Source: Rubrivivax sp. | GTDB taxonomy: Bacteria; Pseudomonadota; Gammaproteobacteria; Burkholderiales; Burkholderiaceae | Assembly (NCBI GenBank): GCA_004211235.1 | Contig: SEEY01000117.1 | Location: 1-10,682, forward strand | DNA: 10,682 nt | Reading direction: 5' to 3' | Part shown: piece after piece, positions 1 to 6,322 of the stretch | Layout: every line of letters begins with the position of its first letter | Position numbering within the stretch: position 1 is the stretch's first letter | The notes under the pieces: model-generated | Database searches by the model: none | Seen by the model: the letters and a program-made list of their open reading frames with translations, nothing else | Told to the model about the DNA's origin: nothing | Position numbers and translations under genes: made by a program

Positions 1-227
1 AGCGAGGCCTTCGCCGCCGCGCTGCGCACCTGGCGCTGGCCGCCGGTGACGCGCACCGTCGTGCCGGTGCGCGGCGGCTGCAGGCCGTTGCCGCTGACGA
101 TGACGCCGGCGCCGCCGAGAGCGCCGATGTAGGCGTTCCAGGCGCCCCAGTAGGCCGGCGCGGCGGCTGGGTCGTCACGGCGGCCGACCTCGGCCAGGGT
201 TTCGCGGTAGACGAGCATGTATTGCAT
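1..227 (-). CDS. YCII-related (YciI/DGPF-type) small protein, partial, 3' end outside window
   Basis: The first 75 codons are visible. The protein starts MQYMLVY and contains GLQPPRTGTTVRV at about residues 48-60, a pattern typical of the YCII-related fold (ferredoxin-like, often about 110-130 residues, frequently linked to ECF sigma factors). Start choice: ATG at 225-227 is preceded on the minus strand by GGAG (234-237) at good spacing; a second ATG three codons in is less well placed. Family members usually show a DGPF tetrapeptide just after the TTVRV strand; here the same position reads QVRSAAAKAS, so the hallmark is absent or shifted. The gene is divergent from the histidine kinase. The biochemical role of this family is generally unknown, and none is assigned here. 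Confidence 0.8.
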   Translation of the reverse strand, partial: MQYMLVYRETLAEVGRRDDPAAAPAYWGAWNAYIGALGGAGVIVSGNGLQPPRTGTTVRVTGGQRQVRSAAAKAS

Positions 228-469
228 GAAAGGCTCCAGTTCGGGCGAACGTTCGACGCGCGGATGGGACACAAGCCCGGCCGAGCGTACAGGGGGCGGA
301 ACCCGCACCGCGCGGGCTCCTGACCTTGTGATGCGCGGGGAGACGCGGGATCGACGCTCGGCCTGCATTTATTTCACGGCGGCAGAATGCGGCGCTTCCG
401 CTGCCCCGCCATGTGCCTCCTGCCTGTCGAAGTCATTCCCATGAACCGCGCCCGCCCCCAGGGGGCCGC
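228..469. promoter_or_regulatory. Divergent intergenic region between YCII-type gene and histidine kinase
   Basis: This 242-bp stretch separates two divergent starts and must hold promoters for both. I see no convincing sigma70 -35/-10 pair. It contains an imperfect inverted repeat at 299-319 (GA-x-CCCGC, 5-base loop, GCGGG-x-TC) that could be an operator or simple GC-rich structure. A 28-codon open frame at 387-473 starts with ATG and ends in a TGA that overlaps the kinase GTG start. The kinase's own ribosome-binding site AGGGGG lies at 460-465. Confidence 0.4.
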
Positions 470-1777
470 GTGACGCTGCTCGGCACGCTGCGCGGCCGGC
501 TGTTCGCGCTGCTCGCCGTGCTCGGCGCGGTCACCGCGCTCGCCGTGGGCGGGGCCACCTACATCAGCGTGCGCGCCGAGGCCGACCAGTTGTTCGACTA
601 CCAGCTGCGCCAGACCGCGTTGTCGCTGCGCGACCAGGGCCGCGTCGAGAGCGACGAGGCCGCCGCGCTGGCCGACCCGAGCTTCGACTACGTCGTGCAG
701 ATCTGGTCGCTGCAGGGCCTGCAGCTCTACTCCAGCCGGCCCCAGGGCATGACCGAGCCGCTGCCGGCGCGCGCCGTGCTGGGCTATTCGAACCTGCGCC
801 TGGGCGGGCAGGACTGGCGCGTGTTCGGCGCCGCCACGCCGCTGCGCGTCGTGCAGGTGGCGCAGCCGCTGGCCGTGCGCCAGAAGCTTGCCGCGCTGGC
901 GGCGCTGCGCAGCATCGTGCCGGTGGCCATCGCGCTGCCGCTGGTGGGCGCGGCGGTGTGGTGGCTGCTGGGCATGTCGCTGGCGCCGCTGGCGCGCGTG
1001 ACGCAGGCCGCCCAGGCACGCGGCGCCAATGCCCGCGACGCCCTGCCCACGGCCGGCCTGCCCGGCGAGGTGGCACCGCTGGTGGACGCCTTCAACGGCC
1101 TGCTCGGCCGCCTGGGCGAGGCCTTCGACGCGCAGCGCAGCTTTGTCGCCGACGCCGCCCACGAGCTGCGCTCGCCGCTGACGGCGCTGAAGCTGCAGCT
1201 CGGCCTGCTGCGCGACTCGGCGCCCGGCGAGGAGCAGGACTCGGCAATCGCCCGCCTGCGCGGCGGGATCGACCGGGCGACGCATCTCGTCGAGCAACTG
1301 CTGGCGCTGGCACGCGCCGAGCCTGGCGCCGGCGCGGCCAGCCAGACGCTGGACCTGGCCGACCTCGCCCGCCAGGCGGTGGCCGACGTGCAGCCGCTGG
1401 CCGACCGTGCCAACGTGACCGTCGCGCTGACCGCCCCCGACCCGCTGCCGCTGACCGGCGACCCGCAGGCCCTGCGCGGCGCCTGCCGCAACCTGATCGA
1501 CAACGCGGTGAAGTACGGCGCCCGAACGGTGCAGGTGAGCGCACTGCGTGGCCTGCACGGCGCGCCGCTGCTGCGCGTGGACGACGACGGCCCCGGCATC
1601 CCGGTCGATCAGCGCGAGCGCGCGTTCGACCGCTTCCAGCGCGGCGAGCATGCCGCGGTGCCGGGCAGCGGCCTGGGCCTGGCCATCGTGCGCGCGGCGG
1701 CACGGCAGCAGGGCGCGAGCGTGACGCTCGGCGATTCGCCGCTGGGCGGGCTGCGCGCGGAGCTGGCCTGGCCCTGA
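470..1777 (+). CDS. Membrane sensor histidine kinase (TctE/QseC-like, HisKA class)
   Basis: This is a 435-residue inner-membrane sensor kinase that should autophosphorylate on histidine and pass phosphate to an unidentified response regulator. A short cytoplasmic N-terminus is followed by a first membrane helix (about residues 8-30), a periplasmic region of about 120 residues, a second helix (about 145-168), a HAMP-like linker, and the kinase core. Visible boxes: H-box AAHELRSPLTALK with H231; N-box NLIDNAVKYG with N341 and N345; G1 DDDGPGIP at 371-378; F-box FDRFQRG; G2 GSGLGLAIV from G399. All ATP-binding residues look intact. I chose GTG at 470 because AGGGGG (460-465) sits 4 bases upstream and hydrophobic sequence follows; GTG at 413 would add 19 proline-rich residues. 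No response regulator gene adjoins it, unlike most of this family. Stimulus unknown. Confidence 0.93.
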   Translation: MTLLGTLRGRLFALLAVLGAVTALAVGGATYISVRAEADQLFDYQLRQTALSLRDQGRVESDEAAALADPSFDYVVQIWSLQGLQLYSSRPQGMTEPLPARAVLGYSNLRLGGQDWRVFGAATPLRVVQVAQPLAVRQKLAALAALRSIVPVAIALPLVGAAVWWLLGMSLAPLARVTQAAQARGANARDALPTAGLPGEVAPLVDAFNGLLGRLGEAFDAQRSFVADAAHELRSPLTALKLQLGLLRDSAPGEEQDSAIARLRGGIDRATHLVEQLLALARAEPGAGAASQTLDLADLARQAVADVQPLADRANVTVALTAPDPLPLTGDPQALRGACRNLIDNAVKYGARTVQVSALRGLHGAPLLRVDDDGPGIPVDQRERAFDRFQRGEHAAVPGSGLGLAIVRAAARQQGASVTLGDSPLGGLRAELAWP

Positions 1778-1792
1778 AGCGGCACGCCGCTT
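1777..1792 (+). terminator. Small hairpin directly after the histidine kinase stop
   Basis: AAGCGG-CACG-CCGCTT forms a 6-bp stem with a 4-base loop, beginning at the last base of the kinase stop codon. Only two T residues end the stem and no U-tract follows, so it would be a weak or partial terminator, or an mRNA end-stabilising structure, rather than a strong intrinsic terminator. The next gene starts 31 bases further on. Confidence 0.3.
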
Positions 1793-1823
1793 GCCGGCCT
1801 TGCGCAGCGAGGAAGCCGCCGAC

Positions 1824-2093
1824 ATGACACGCACGCCCGGCGGGCCCGTCGAGGACGACGGTGAACGCGGCGAAGAAGAGACGCGCCACACCGTGCGCCA
1901 TGCCGAACAGGACCGCGACACGCAGGAGCTGAACGCCATCGGCGCCGCGCTCGACAGCATGGATGACGGCAGCTACGGCCAATGCATCGATTGCGACTGC
2001 GACATCCCGCTGGCCCGGCTGCAGGCCCAGCCGTCGGCGGCTCGCTGCGCGGCCTGCCAGCAGCAGTTCGAGCAGGGACTGACCGGCCTGTAG
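1824..2093 (+). CDS. Short DksA/TraR-family C4 zinc-finger protein
   Basis: The product is 89 residues. The C-terminal half carries the DksA/TraR zinc finger, C54-x2-C57 and C75-x2-C78, in a typical setting (GSYGQC, DIPLARL, AARC). The N-terminal half is short, acidic and likely helical, so only the second arm of DksA's coiled coil is present. The DksA tip motif (DxxDxA), which reaches into the RNA polymerase secondary channel, cannot be seen in its usual place. Full DksA is about 150 residues; TraR and similar small members are about 70-90. Start: ATG 1824 has GAGGAAG at 1809-1815, which favours it over an in-frame TTG at 1791. Family knowledge suggests binding to RNA polymerase and modulation of transcription; whether this one does so is inference. 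It follows the histidine kinase on the same strand. Confidence 0.88.
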   Translation: MTRTPGGPVEDDGERGEEETRHTVRHAEQDRDTQELNAIGAALDSMDDGSYGQCIDCDCDIPLARLQAQPSAARCAACQQQFEQGLTGL

Positions 2094-2109
2094 CGGTCGC
2101 GGCATTGAT

Positions 2110-2138
2110 ACAGCGCGCTGCACGGCCGGGCGCGCTGT
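2110..2138 (+). terminator. Strong GC hairpin between zinc-finger gene and exporter
   Basis: A perfect 9-bp inverted repeat, ACAGCGCGC (2110-2118) and GCGCGCTGT (2130-2138), encloses an 11-base loop. It starts 17 bases after the zinc-finger stop. The bases after it (GCCTTCAC) are not a U-tract, so it is not a classic intrinsic terminator, but it is the strongest structure in this gap and could reduce readthrough into the exporter or act as an operator. Confidence 0.4.
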
Positions 2139-2176
2139 GCCTTCACGCGGCGCGCGCCGGCCGCTGCAATGGCGGC

Positions 2177-2761
2177 ATGAACGAACTGCTGCCCCTGATG
2201 ACCTACTGCCTGCTCATGTCAGGCACGCCCGGCCCCAACAACATGCTGATGGTGGCCAGCGGCGCCCACCACGGCTATCGGCGCACGCTGCCGGCCGTGC
2301 TGGGCATCAACACCGGCGTGGCGCTGCTGACCTTTGCGGCCTGCGTGGGGCTGGGCGCGCTGTTCACGGCCTGGCCGCCGCTGCATGCGGGGCTCAGGCT
2401 GGCGGGCACGCTTTACATGCTGGTGCTGGCCTGGCGCCTGGCGGGCAGCCAGACGGTGCAGGCCCGGGCGCCGGAGCAGTTGCGCTTCACGCAGACCGTG
2501 CTGTTCCAGCTCGTGAATCCCAAGAGCTGGGTCAAGTCGGTGACGCTCGCGTCGGTCTTCATGCCCACGGGCTACGACCCGCTGGCCGGTGCGCTGCTCG
2601 TCAGCCTGATCGGCGCCGTGATCGGCTTCCCCTGCACTTCGACCTGGGCGCTGTTCGGCGCCTGGATCGGCCGCTTCCTGTCCAGCCCGCTTCGACTGCG
2701 CGTGTTCAATGCCATCATGGCCGCCTCCCTGGCCGTGCTGGCCCTCATGCTCCTTCGTTGA
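2177..2761 (+). CDS. LysE/RhtB-family amino-acid (or related metabolite) exporter
   Basis: This is a 194-residue inner-membrane protein with about six hydrophobic segments and the family signature GTPGPNN at residues 16-22 near the end of the first helix. Length and hydropathy match the LysE/RhtB family (about 190-220 residues), which exports amino acids such as lysine, threonine or homoserine lactone-type compounds. The substrate cannot be told from sequence. A mid-protein NPKSWVK segment is also typical. Start: ATG 2177 begins the conserved N-terminus, though no clear ribosome-binding site is visible upstream. The stop TGA shares its A with the ATG of the downstream MocR gene, suggesting translational coupling and a joint role, probably with the regulator sensing a compound the exporter removes (inference). 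Confidence 0.9.
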   Translation: MNELLPLMTYCLLMSGTPGPNNMLMVASGAHHGYRRTLPAVLGINTGVALLTFAACVGLGALFTAWPPLHAGLRLAGTLYMLVLAWRLAGSQTVQARAPEQLRFTQTVLFQLVNPKSWVKSVTLASVFMPTGYDPLAGALLVSLIGAVIGFPCTSTWALFGAWIGRFLSSPLRLRVFNAIMAASLAVLALMLLR

Positions 2762-4215
2762 TGTTTTCACTGGACCGCGATTCGCCCACGCCGCTGGCCG
2801 ACCAGATCGAGCAGCGACTGCATGCGCTGATGGTCAGCGCGCAACTGCCCCCCGGCGCGCGGCTGACGTCGATCCGCCAGCTCGCCGCACAGTTGGGCGT
2901 GAGCCCCAACACCGTCGTCACCGCTTATGACCGGCTCGTCGCCGCCGGCCTGATCGACTCGCGTGGCACGGCCGGCTTCTACGTTGCCGAGGGCCCGGCC
3001 AATGCCATGCCCGACGCCGTGCGCGTCGAAGCCGGCGAGGAGCAGGAGGCCGTCTGGCTCGCCCAGCAGGCCAACGACCAGAAGGCCGGCGTGCTGCTGG
3101 CCAGCAGCGGCGCCCTGCCGGCGACGTGGCTGGAAGACGCCATTCCCGCCGCCGCCGTGCAGCGCGGCCTGGCACGCGCCACCGCCGGCATGGCCTCGCG
3201 CTGCCCGCCGCAGGGCCTGCCCGAGCTGCGCGAGCGCATCGCCACGCTGCTGCGCAGTCAAGGCATCGCCGTGGATGCCGGCCGCGTGCTGACGACCTAC
3301 GGCGGCACCCACGCCATCGACCTGATCTGCCGCGCCTTCCTGCGTCCCGGTGATTCAGTGGCCGTGGAAACGCCGGGCTACTTCCTGCTGTTCGACCGCC
3401 TGCGCCAGGCCGGCGTCAACATCGTGCCGCTGCCGCGCCGGCATGACGGCATCGACCTCGACGCGCTCGACGCCGCCTGCACGCAGCACCGCCCTCGCCT
3501 GCTCTTCATCCAGCCCGTGCTGCACAACCCGACCGGCTGGGGCAGCACCGCCGCCAACCTGCACCGCGTGCTGATGCTGGCGCAGCGCCACAACCTGCTG
3601 ATCGCCGAGGACGACGTGCAGGGGCACTTCCATCCGGGCACGCCAACGCGACTGGCGCAGCTGTCGGGGCTGGACGGCGTCATCTACTACTCCAGCTTCG
3701 CCAAGGCCATGAGCCCGGCACTGCGCCTGGGCTACATGGCCGCCGCGCCGGCCCTCATCAAGGCGCTGCTGCGCGAGAAGATCCTGTCGGTGCTGACGAC
3801 ATCGGCGCTCAACGAGTTCGTGCTGCTGGAGGTGCTGGCGGCCGGCCGCTGGCGCAAGCATCTCGACCGCCTGCAGCAGCGCCTGGCCGCCGCGCGCGTG
3901 ACGGCCGCGCGCCAGCTGCGCGGCGCCGGCGTGCTGCTGGAGCATGCGGGTGAAGGCGGGCTGTTCCTGTGGGGCGCGCTGCCGGCAGGCGTGGACGTGG
4001 ACGGCCTCGTCAAGGAGGCCTTCCGGCGCGGCATCCTGCTGGTGCGCGGCGCGACCTTCGCGGCAGACGGCGCGGCGGACGCCCACCTCCGCTTCAACGT
4101 CGCCTTCAGCCAGCAGCCCCGGCTGGCGGACTTCCTGACCGAACAACTGAGCGCCGCGACCAGCGCGCGAGCGGCACTGGAGCGCGCCCTCAGCCCACGT
4201 CTGCCGGCGCGCTGA
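2761..4215 (+). CDS. MocR-family regulator (GntR winged helix fused to fold-type I aminotransferase-like domain)
   Basis: The protein is 484 residues, normal for MocR/GabR-type regulators. Residues about 8-75 form a GntR winged-helix DNA-binding domain (ASIRQLA-like helix reading LTSIRQLAAQLGVSPNTVV). The rest resembles class I aminotransferases: N256 in HNPTG, D284 in AEDD (binds the PLP pyridine nitrogen), K315 in SFAKAMSPALRLGY (internal aldimine with PLP), and R444 in LRFN (carboxylate binding). One position stands out: EDDV is followed by Q287 where related proteins commonly have Tyr (EDDVYG), the residue that contacts the PLP 3'-oxygen. The gene begins at ATG 2761 inside the exporter stop (TGATG) with no ribosome-binding site of its own. 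Likely target: its own operon or the exporter. Most MocR genes are divergent from their targets, so this co-directional order is less usual. Confidence 0.92.
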   Translation: MFSLDRDSPTPLADQIEQRLHALMVSAQLPPGARLTSIRQLAAQLGVSPNTVVTAYDRLVAAGLIDSRGTAGFYVAEGPANAMPDAVRVEAGEEQEAVWLAQQANDQKAGVLLASSGALPATWLEDAIPAAAVQRGLARATAGMASRCPPQGLPELRERIATLLRSQGIAVDAGRVLTTYGGTHAIDLICRAFLRPGDSVAVETPGYFLLFDRLRQAGVNIVPLPRRHDGIDLDALDAACTQHRPRLLFIQPVLHNPTGWGSTAANLHRVLMLAQRHNLLIAEDDVQGHFHPGTPTRLAQLSGLDGVIYYSSFAKAMSPALRLGYMAAAPALIKALLREKILSVLTTSALNEFVLLEVLAAGRWRKHLDRLQQRLAAARVTAARQLRGAGVLLEHAGEGGLFLWGALPAGVDVDGLVKEAFRRGILLVRGATFAADGAADAHLRFNVAFSQQPRLADFLTEQLSAATSARAALERALSPRLPAR

Positions 4216-4216
4216 C

Positions 4217-5221
4217 TCAGCCGAACAGCGGGCCGCGAAGCGCGAGGCGCAAGGTCTGAACGGTGAGCACGGCCAGCGCCACGCTCAGCAGCGCCAGCAG
4301 CGCCACGGCGAGCGCCCACAGCGGTGCGCTGTCGCGAAACTGCGCGTACCTCAACGCCGCGTTCACCAGCGCCGCCAACGGAAAGCCGATCACCCACCAG
4401 GCCAGCGAGAACCTCGCGCCGCGCCGGAACACCTTGGGCACGATGACGACGAACATGAACAGCGCGAAGTAGAAGAGCAGCGCGGCGAAGCGGTCGACGC
4501 CGCCCACGAGGTTGGTGTAGGCCAGAAAGCCGACGGCGAAGGGGGCCATGAGGATCATCAGCGACGGCGTCATCGCGGGCGCCAAAGGGTCGCGGTGCAC
4601 GAGCCGGTTGATGATCAGCACATAGAGCAGCACCGCCAGCAACGCGCCCACGCCGCCGGCCATGAGGTTGACCTCGGGCGCCCAGGCCATGGGCATGCTC
4701 CGGCCGGTGAGCGGGATGTCCAGCGTGGCCACGCCCGGCATCAGCGAGGCGGGCAGCGCGTGCGTCGCATCCACGCTGCCCTTGAGCAGCCGGGACGTCG
4801 ACACCACGGCGAGCGCCAGCGTCGCCAGCACGCCGACGGTCCAGATGACGCTGGCGGCGGCCAGGCTGTACGGCTCGACGACCGCCGCCACCAGCAGCAC
4901 CGCGATGACGACGGTGCCGAAGAAGTTGCCGGACACGGGGTGCTGGAACTCCGCGTGCACGGCTGCCGGATGCCGGGCCAGCTTGGCCAGGTAGCCCAGC
5001 GACAGCAACATGAACACGCCCACGGCAAAGGCCCCGATCGCCTCGCCGATCCACAACGGCGCGCCCAGGCTGGCGCGCGCCAGCCGCCAGGCCAGCGCCA
5101 GACCCGACAGGCCCATGACCGCGCCGAACAGGCTGACGGGCAGGTCGCGCACGGACGTGGCGGGCCGCGGTTCGAGAGCCGATGTGCTCGGGCGTGCCGA
5201 ACTGGCGGGCGGGGTCTGCAT
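4217..5221 (-). CDS. SLAC1/TehA (TDT) family transporter or anion channel
   Basis: This is a 334-residue protein with about ten hydrophobic segments after a polar N-terminal tail of some 25 residues. Family-typical patterns include VSLFGAVMGLSGLALAWR early, HPVSGNFFG near residue 95, and WWVIGFPLAA near the C-terminus; the Phe in the last segment (about residue 280) may match the channel-blocking Phe of TehA/SLAC1, but this is tentative. The family includes TehA (tellurite resistance), malate/C4-dicarboxylate carriers and plant SLAC1 anion channels; the substrate here is unknown. Start: ATG 5219-5221 has AAGGA (tcctt at 5227-5231) five bases upstream. The gene converges on the MocR gene with a single base between stops and is divergent from the AraC/DJ-1 regulator, which may control it. 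Confidence 0.9.
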   Translation of the reverse strand: MQTPPASSARPSTSALEPRPATSVRDLPVSLFGAVMGLSGLALAWRLARASLGAPLWIGEAIGAFAVGVFMLLSLGYLAKLARHPAAVHAEFQHPVSGNFFGTVVIAVLLVAAVVEPYSLAAASVIWTVGVLATLALAVVSTSRLLKGSVDATHALPASLMPGVATLDIPLTGRSMPMAWAPEVNLMAGGVGALLAVLLYVLIINRLVHRDPLAPAMTPSLMILMAPFAVGFLAYTNLVGGVDRFAALLFYFALFMFVVIVPKVFRRGARFSLAWWVIGFPLAALVNAALRYAQFRDSAPLWALAVALLALLSVALAVLTVQTLRLALRGPLFG

Positions 5222-5338
5222 GAAGGTCCTTCTGAAAGACTTGGCGCAATTTGCTGGTGCCGACAGTTTCTGCCAGACTCGGTGCAGCCGTCGTGCCAAT
5301 GGGCGACGTTTTCTGCCAGTCATCAGACCATCCCGGCC
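5222..5338. promoter_or_regulatory. Divergent control region with paired 20-bp direct repeats
   Basis: Two direct repeats lie at 5259-5278 and 5302-5321, matching at 16 of 20 positions with an identical core TTTCTGCCAG (5267-5276 and 5310-5319). Their starts are 43 bp apart, close to four helical turns, so bound proteins would sit on the same DNA face. Paired direct half-sites are typical of AraC-family operators. The second repeat ends 17 bases before the regulator's ATG, a position suited to autorepression. The core could instead overlap a promoter element; I cannot place a -10/-35 pair with confidence. Confidence 0.55.
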
Positions 5339-6292
5339 ATGCGCGTCGCCATCCTCGCCTTCCCGCGTTTCCAGCTCCTCGACGTGGCCGGGCCGGCAGA
5401 CGTCTTCGTGGAAGCGGCGCGCCAGCTCGGCGACACCAAGGCCTATCAGGTGCAATTGATCGCCAGCGAGGAGGGCCTGCTCACCAGCAGCAGCGGCCTG
5501 CGCCTGGCGGTGGACGCGACGGTGGCGACGCACCGCGGACGCATCGACACGCTGCTGGTGGCCGGCAGCCCCGCCATCGAGGACATGGCCGCCGGCGCAC
5601 CGCTGCAGGACTGGCTGCGCCGCCAGTCGCGCAGCGTTCGGCGCTACGGTTCGGTGTGTACCGGCGCCTTCGTGCTGGCCGCCGCGGGGCTGCTCGACGG
5701 CAAGCGCGTGGCCACGCACTGGAAGTCCGCCGCGCGCCTGGCGGCCGGCTACCCCGAAGCCTGTGTGGAGCCCGACGCGATCTACGTGAAGGACGGCAAG
5801 GTCTTCACCTCCGCCGGCGTGACGGCCGGCATGGACCTCGCGCTCGCGATGGTGGAGGACGATCACGGCCGCGACCTCGCGCTGCGCGTGGCCCGAGAAC
5901 TCGTCATGTTCCTCAAGCGGCCCGGCGGGCAGAGCCAGTTCAGCGCCCACCTGGCCGCGCAGACCGCCGAGCGCAGCCGCGTACGCGACGTGCAGGACCA
6001 CGTGCTGGCGAACCTGAAGGCCGACCACTCCGTGCCTGCGCTGGCGGCGCGCGCCGGCATGAGCGAGCGCAGCTTTGCGCGCAGCTTCCGCGAGGAAACC
6101 GGCACGACGCCCGCTGCCTTCGTCGACCATGCCCGCATCGACGCCGCGCGACGCTTGGCCGAGGAGTCCGGCCTGCCGGCCAAGCGGCTGGCCGATGCGG
6201 TGGGCTACGCCAACGCGGACGGCTTCCGGCGCGCCTTCGCCCGGCGCCTGGGCGTCAGCCTGGCGGACTACCGCCGGCGCTTCGCGAAGTGA
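5339..6292 (+). CDS. AraC-family regulator with N-terminal DJ-1/PfpI (GATase1-like) domain, FtrA/GlxA type
   Basis: The product is 317 residues. Residues about 1-185 form a DJ-1/PfpI-like domain: it opens MRVAILAFPRFQLLDVAGP, has the nucleophile-elbow motif SVCTGAFVLAAAGLLDG with C107, and ATHW with H127. Residues about 215-315 form two AraC helix-turn-helix motifs (VPALAARAGMSERSFARSF and LADAVGYANADGFRRAF). This domain order is that of the GlxA/FtrA regulators, where the DJ-1 part usually senses ligand rather than acting as a protease. Start: ATG 5339 begins the conserved fold; no ribosome-binding site is evident, and an in-frame GTG at 5282 would lie between the repeats. The gene is divergent from the SLAC1-type transporter. 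The effector is unknown, and control of the transporter is inference from layout. Confidence 0.93.
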   Translation: MRVAILAFPRFQLLDVAGPADVFVEAARQLGDTKAYQVQLIASEEGLLTSSSGLRLAVDATVATHRGRIDTLLVAGSPAIEDMAAGAPLQDWLRRQSRSVRRYGSVCTGAFVLAAAGLLDGKRVATHWKSAARLAAGYPEACVEPDAIYVKDGKVFTSAGVTAGMDLALAMVEDDHGRDLALRVARELVMFLKRPGGQSQFSAHLAAQTAERSRVRDVQDHVLANLKADHSVPALAARAGMSERSFARSFREETGTTPAAFVDHARIDAARRLAEESGLPAKRLADAVGYANADGFRRAFARRLGVSLADYRRRFAK

Positions 6293-6307
6293 TGCGGCAG
6301 GCCAGCC

Positions 6308-6322
6308 GGCGCGGCGCGCGCC
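6308..6322. terminator. Hairpin in the convergent gap between AraC regulator and 134-residue gene
   Basis: GGCGCG-GCG-CGCGCC is a perfect 6-bp stem with a 3-base loop filling half of the 30-base convergent gap, ending directly before the stop of the minus-strand gene. A bidirectional terminator would fit the location, but no T-run flanks either side, so the role is uncertain. Confidence 0.3.

Noticed and set aside
1791..1823. Alternative TTG start for the zinc-finger protein
   Set aside because: It adds 11 unremarkable residues and lies inside the hairpin after the kinase; ATG 1824 has a good ribosome-binding site.
374..1960. Long open frame on the minus strand opposite the histidine kinase
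   Set aside because: High GC makes antisense frames stay open. Its translation is low-complexity Arg/Ala/Gln-rich with no family pattern, whereas the plus strand encodes a complete kinase.
2137..2760. Upstream extension of the MocR reading frame through the exporter gene
   Set aside because: The extension is Arg/Ala-rich non-domain sequence. The MocR fold begins at MFSLDRD at 2761, and the overlapping frame encodes a clear LysE exporter.
5339..5890. DJ-1/PfpI domain as an active peptidase
   Set aside because: The fusion to an AraC DNA-binding domain matches GlxA/FtrA regulators, in which this domain generally serves as a sensor, so no enzymatic claim is made.
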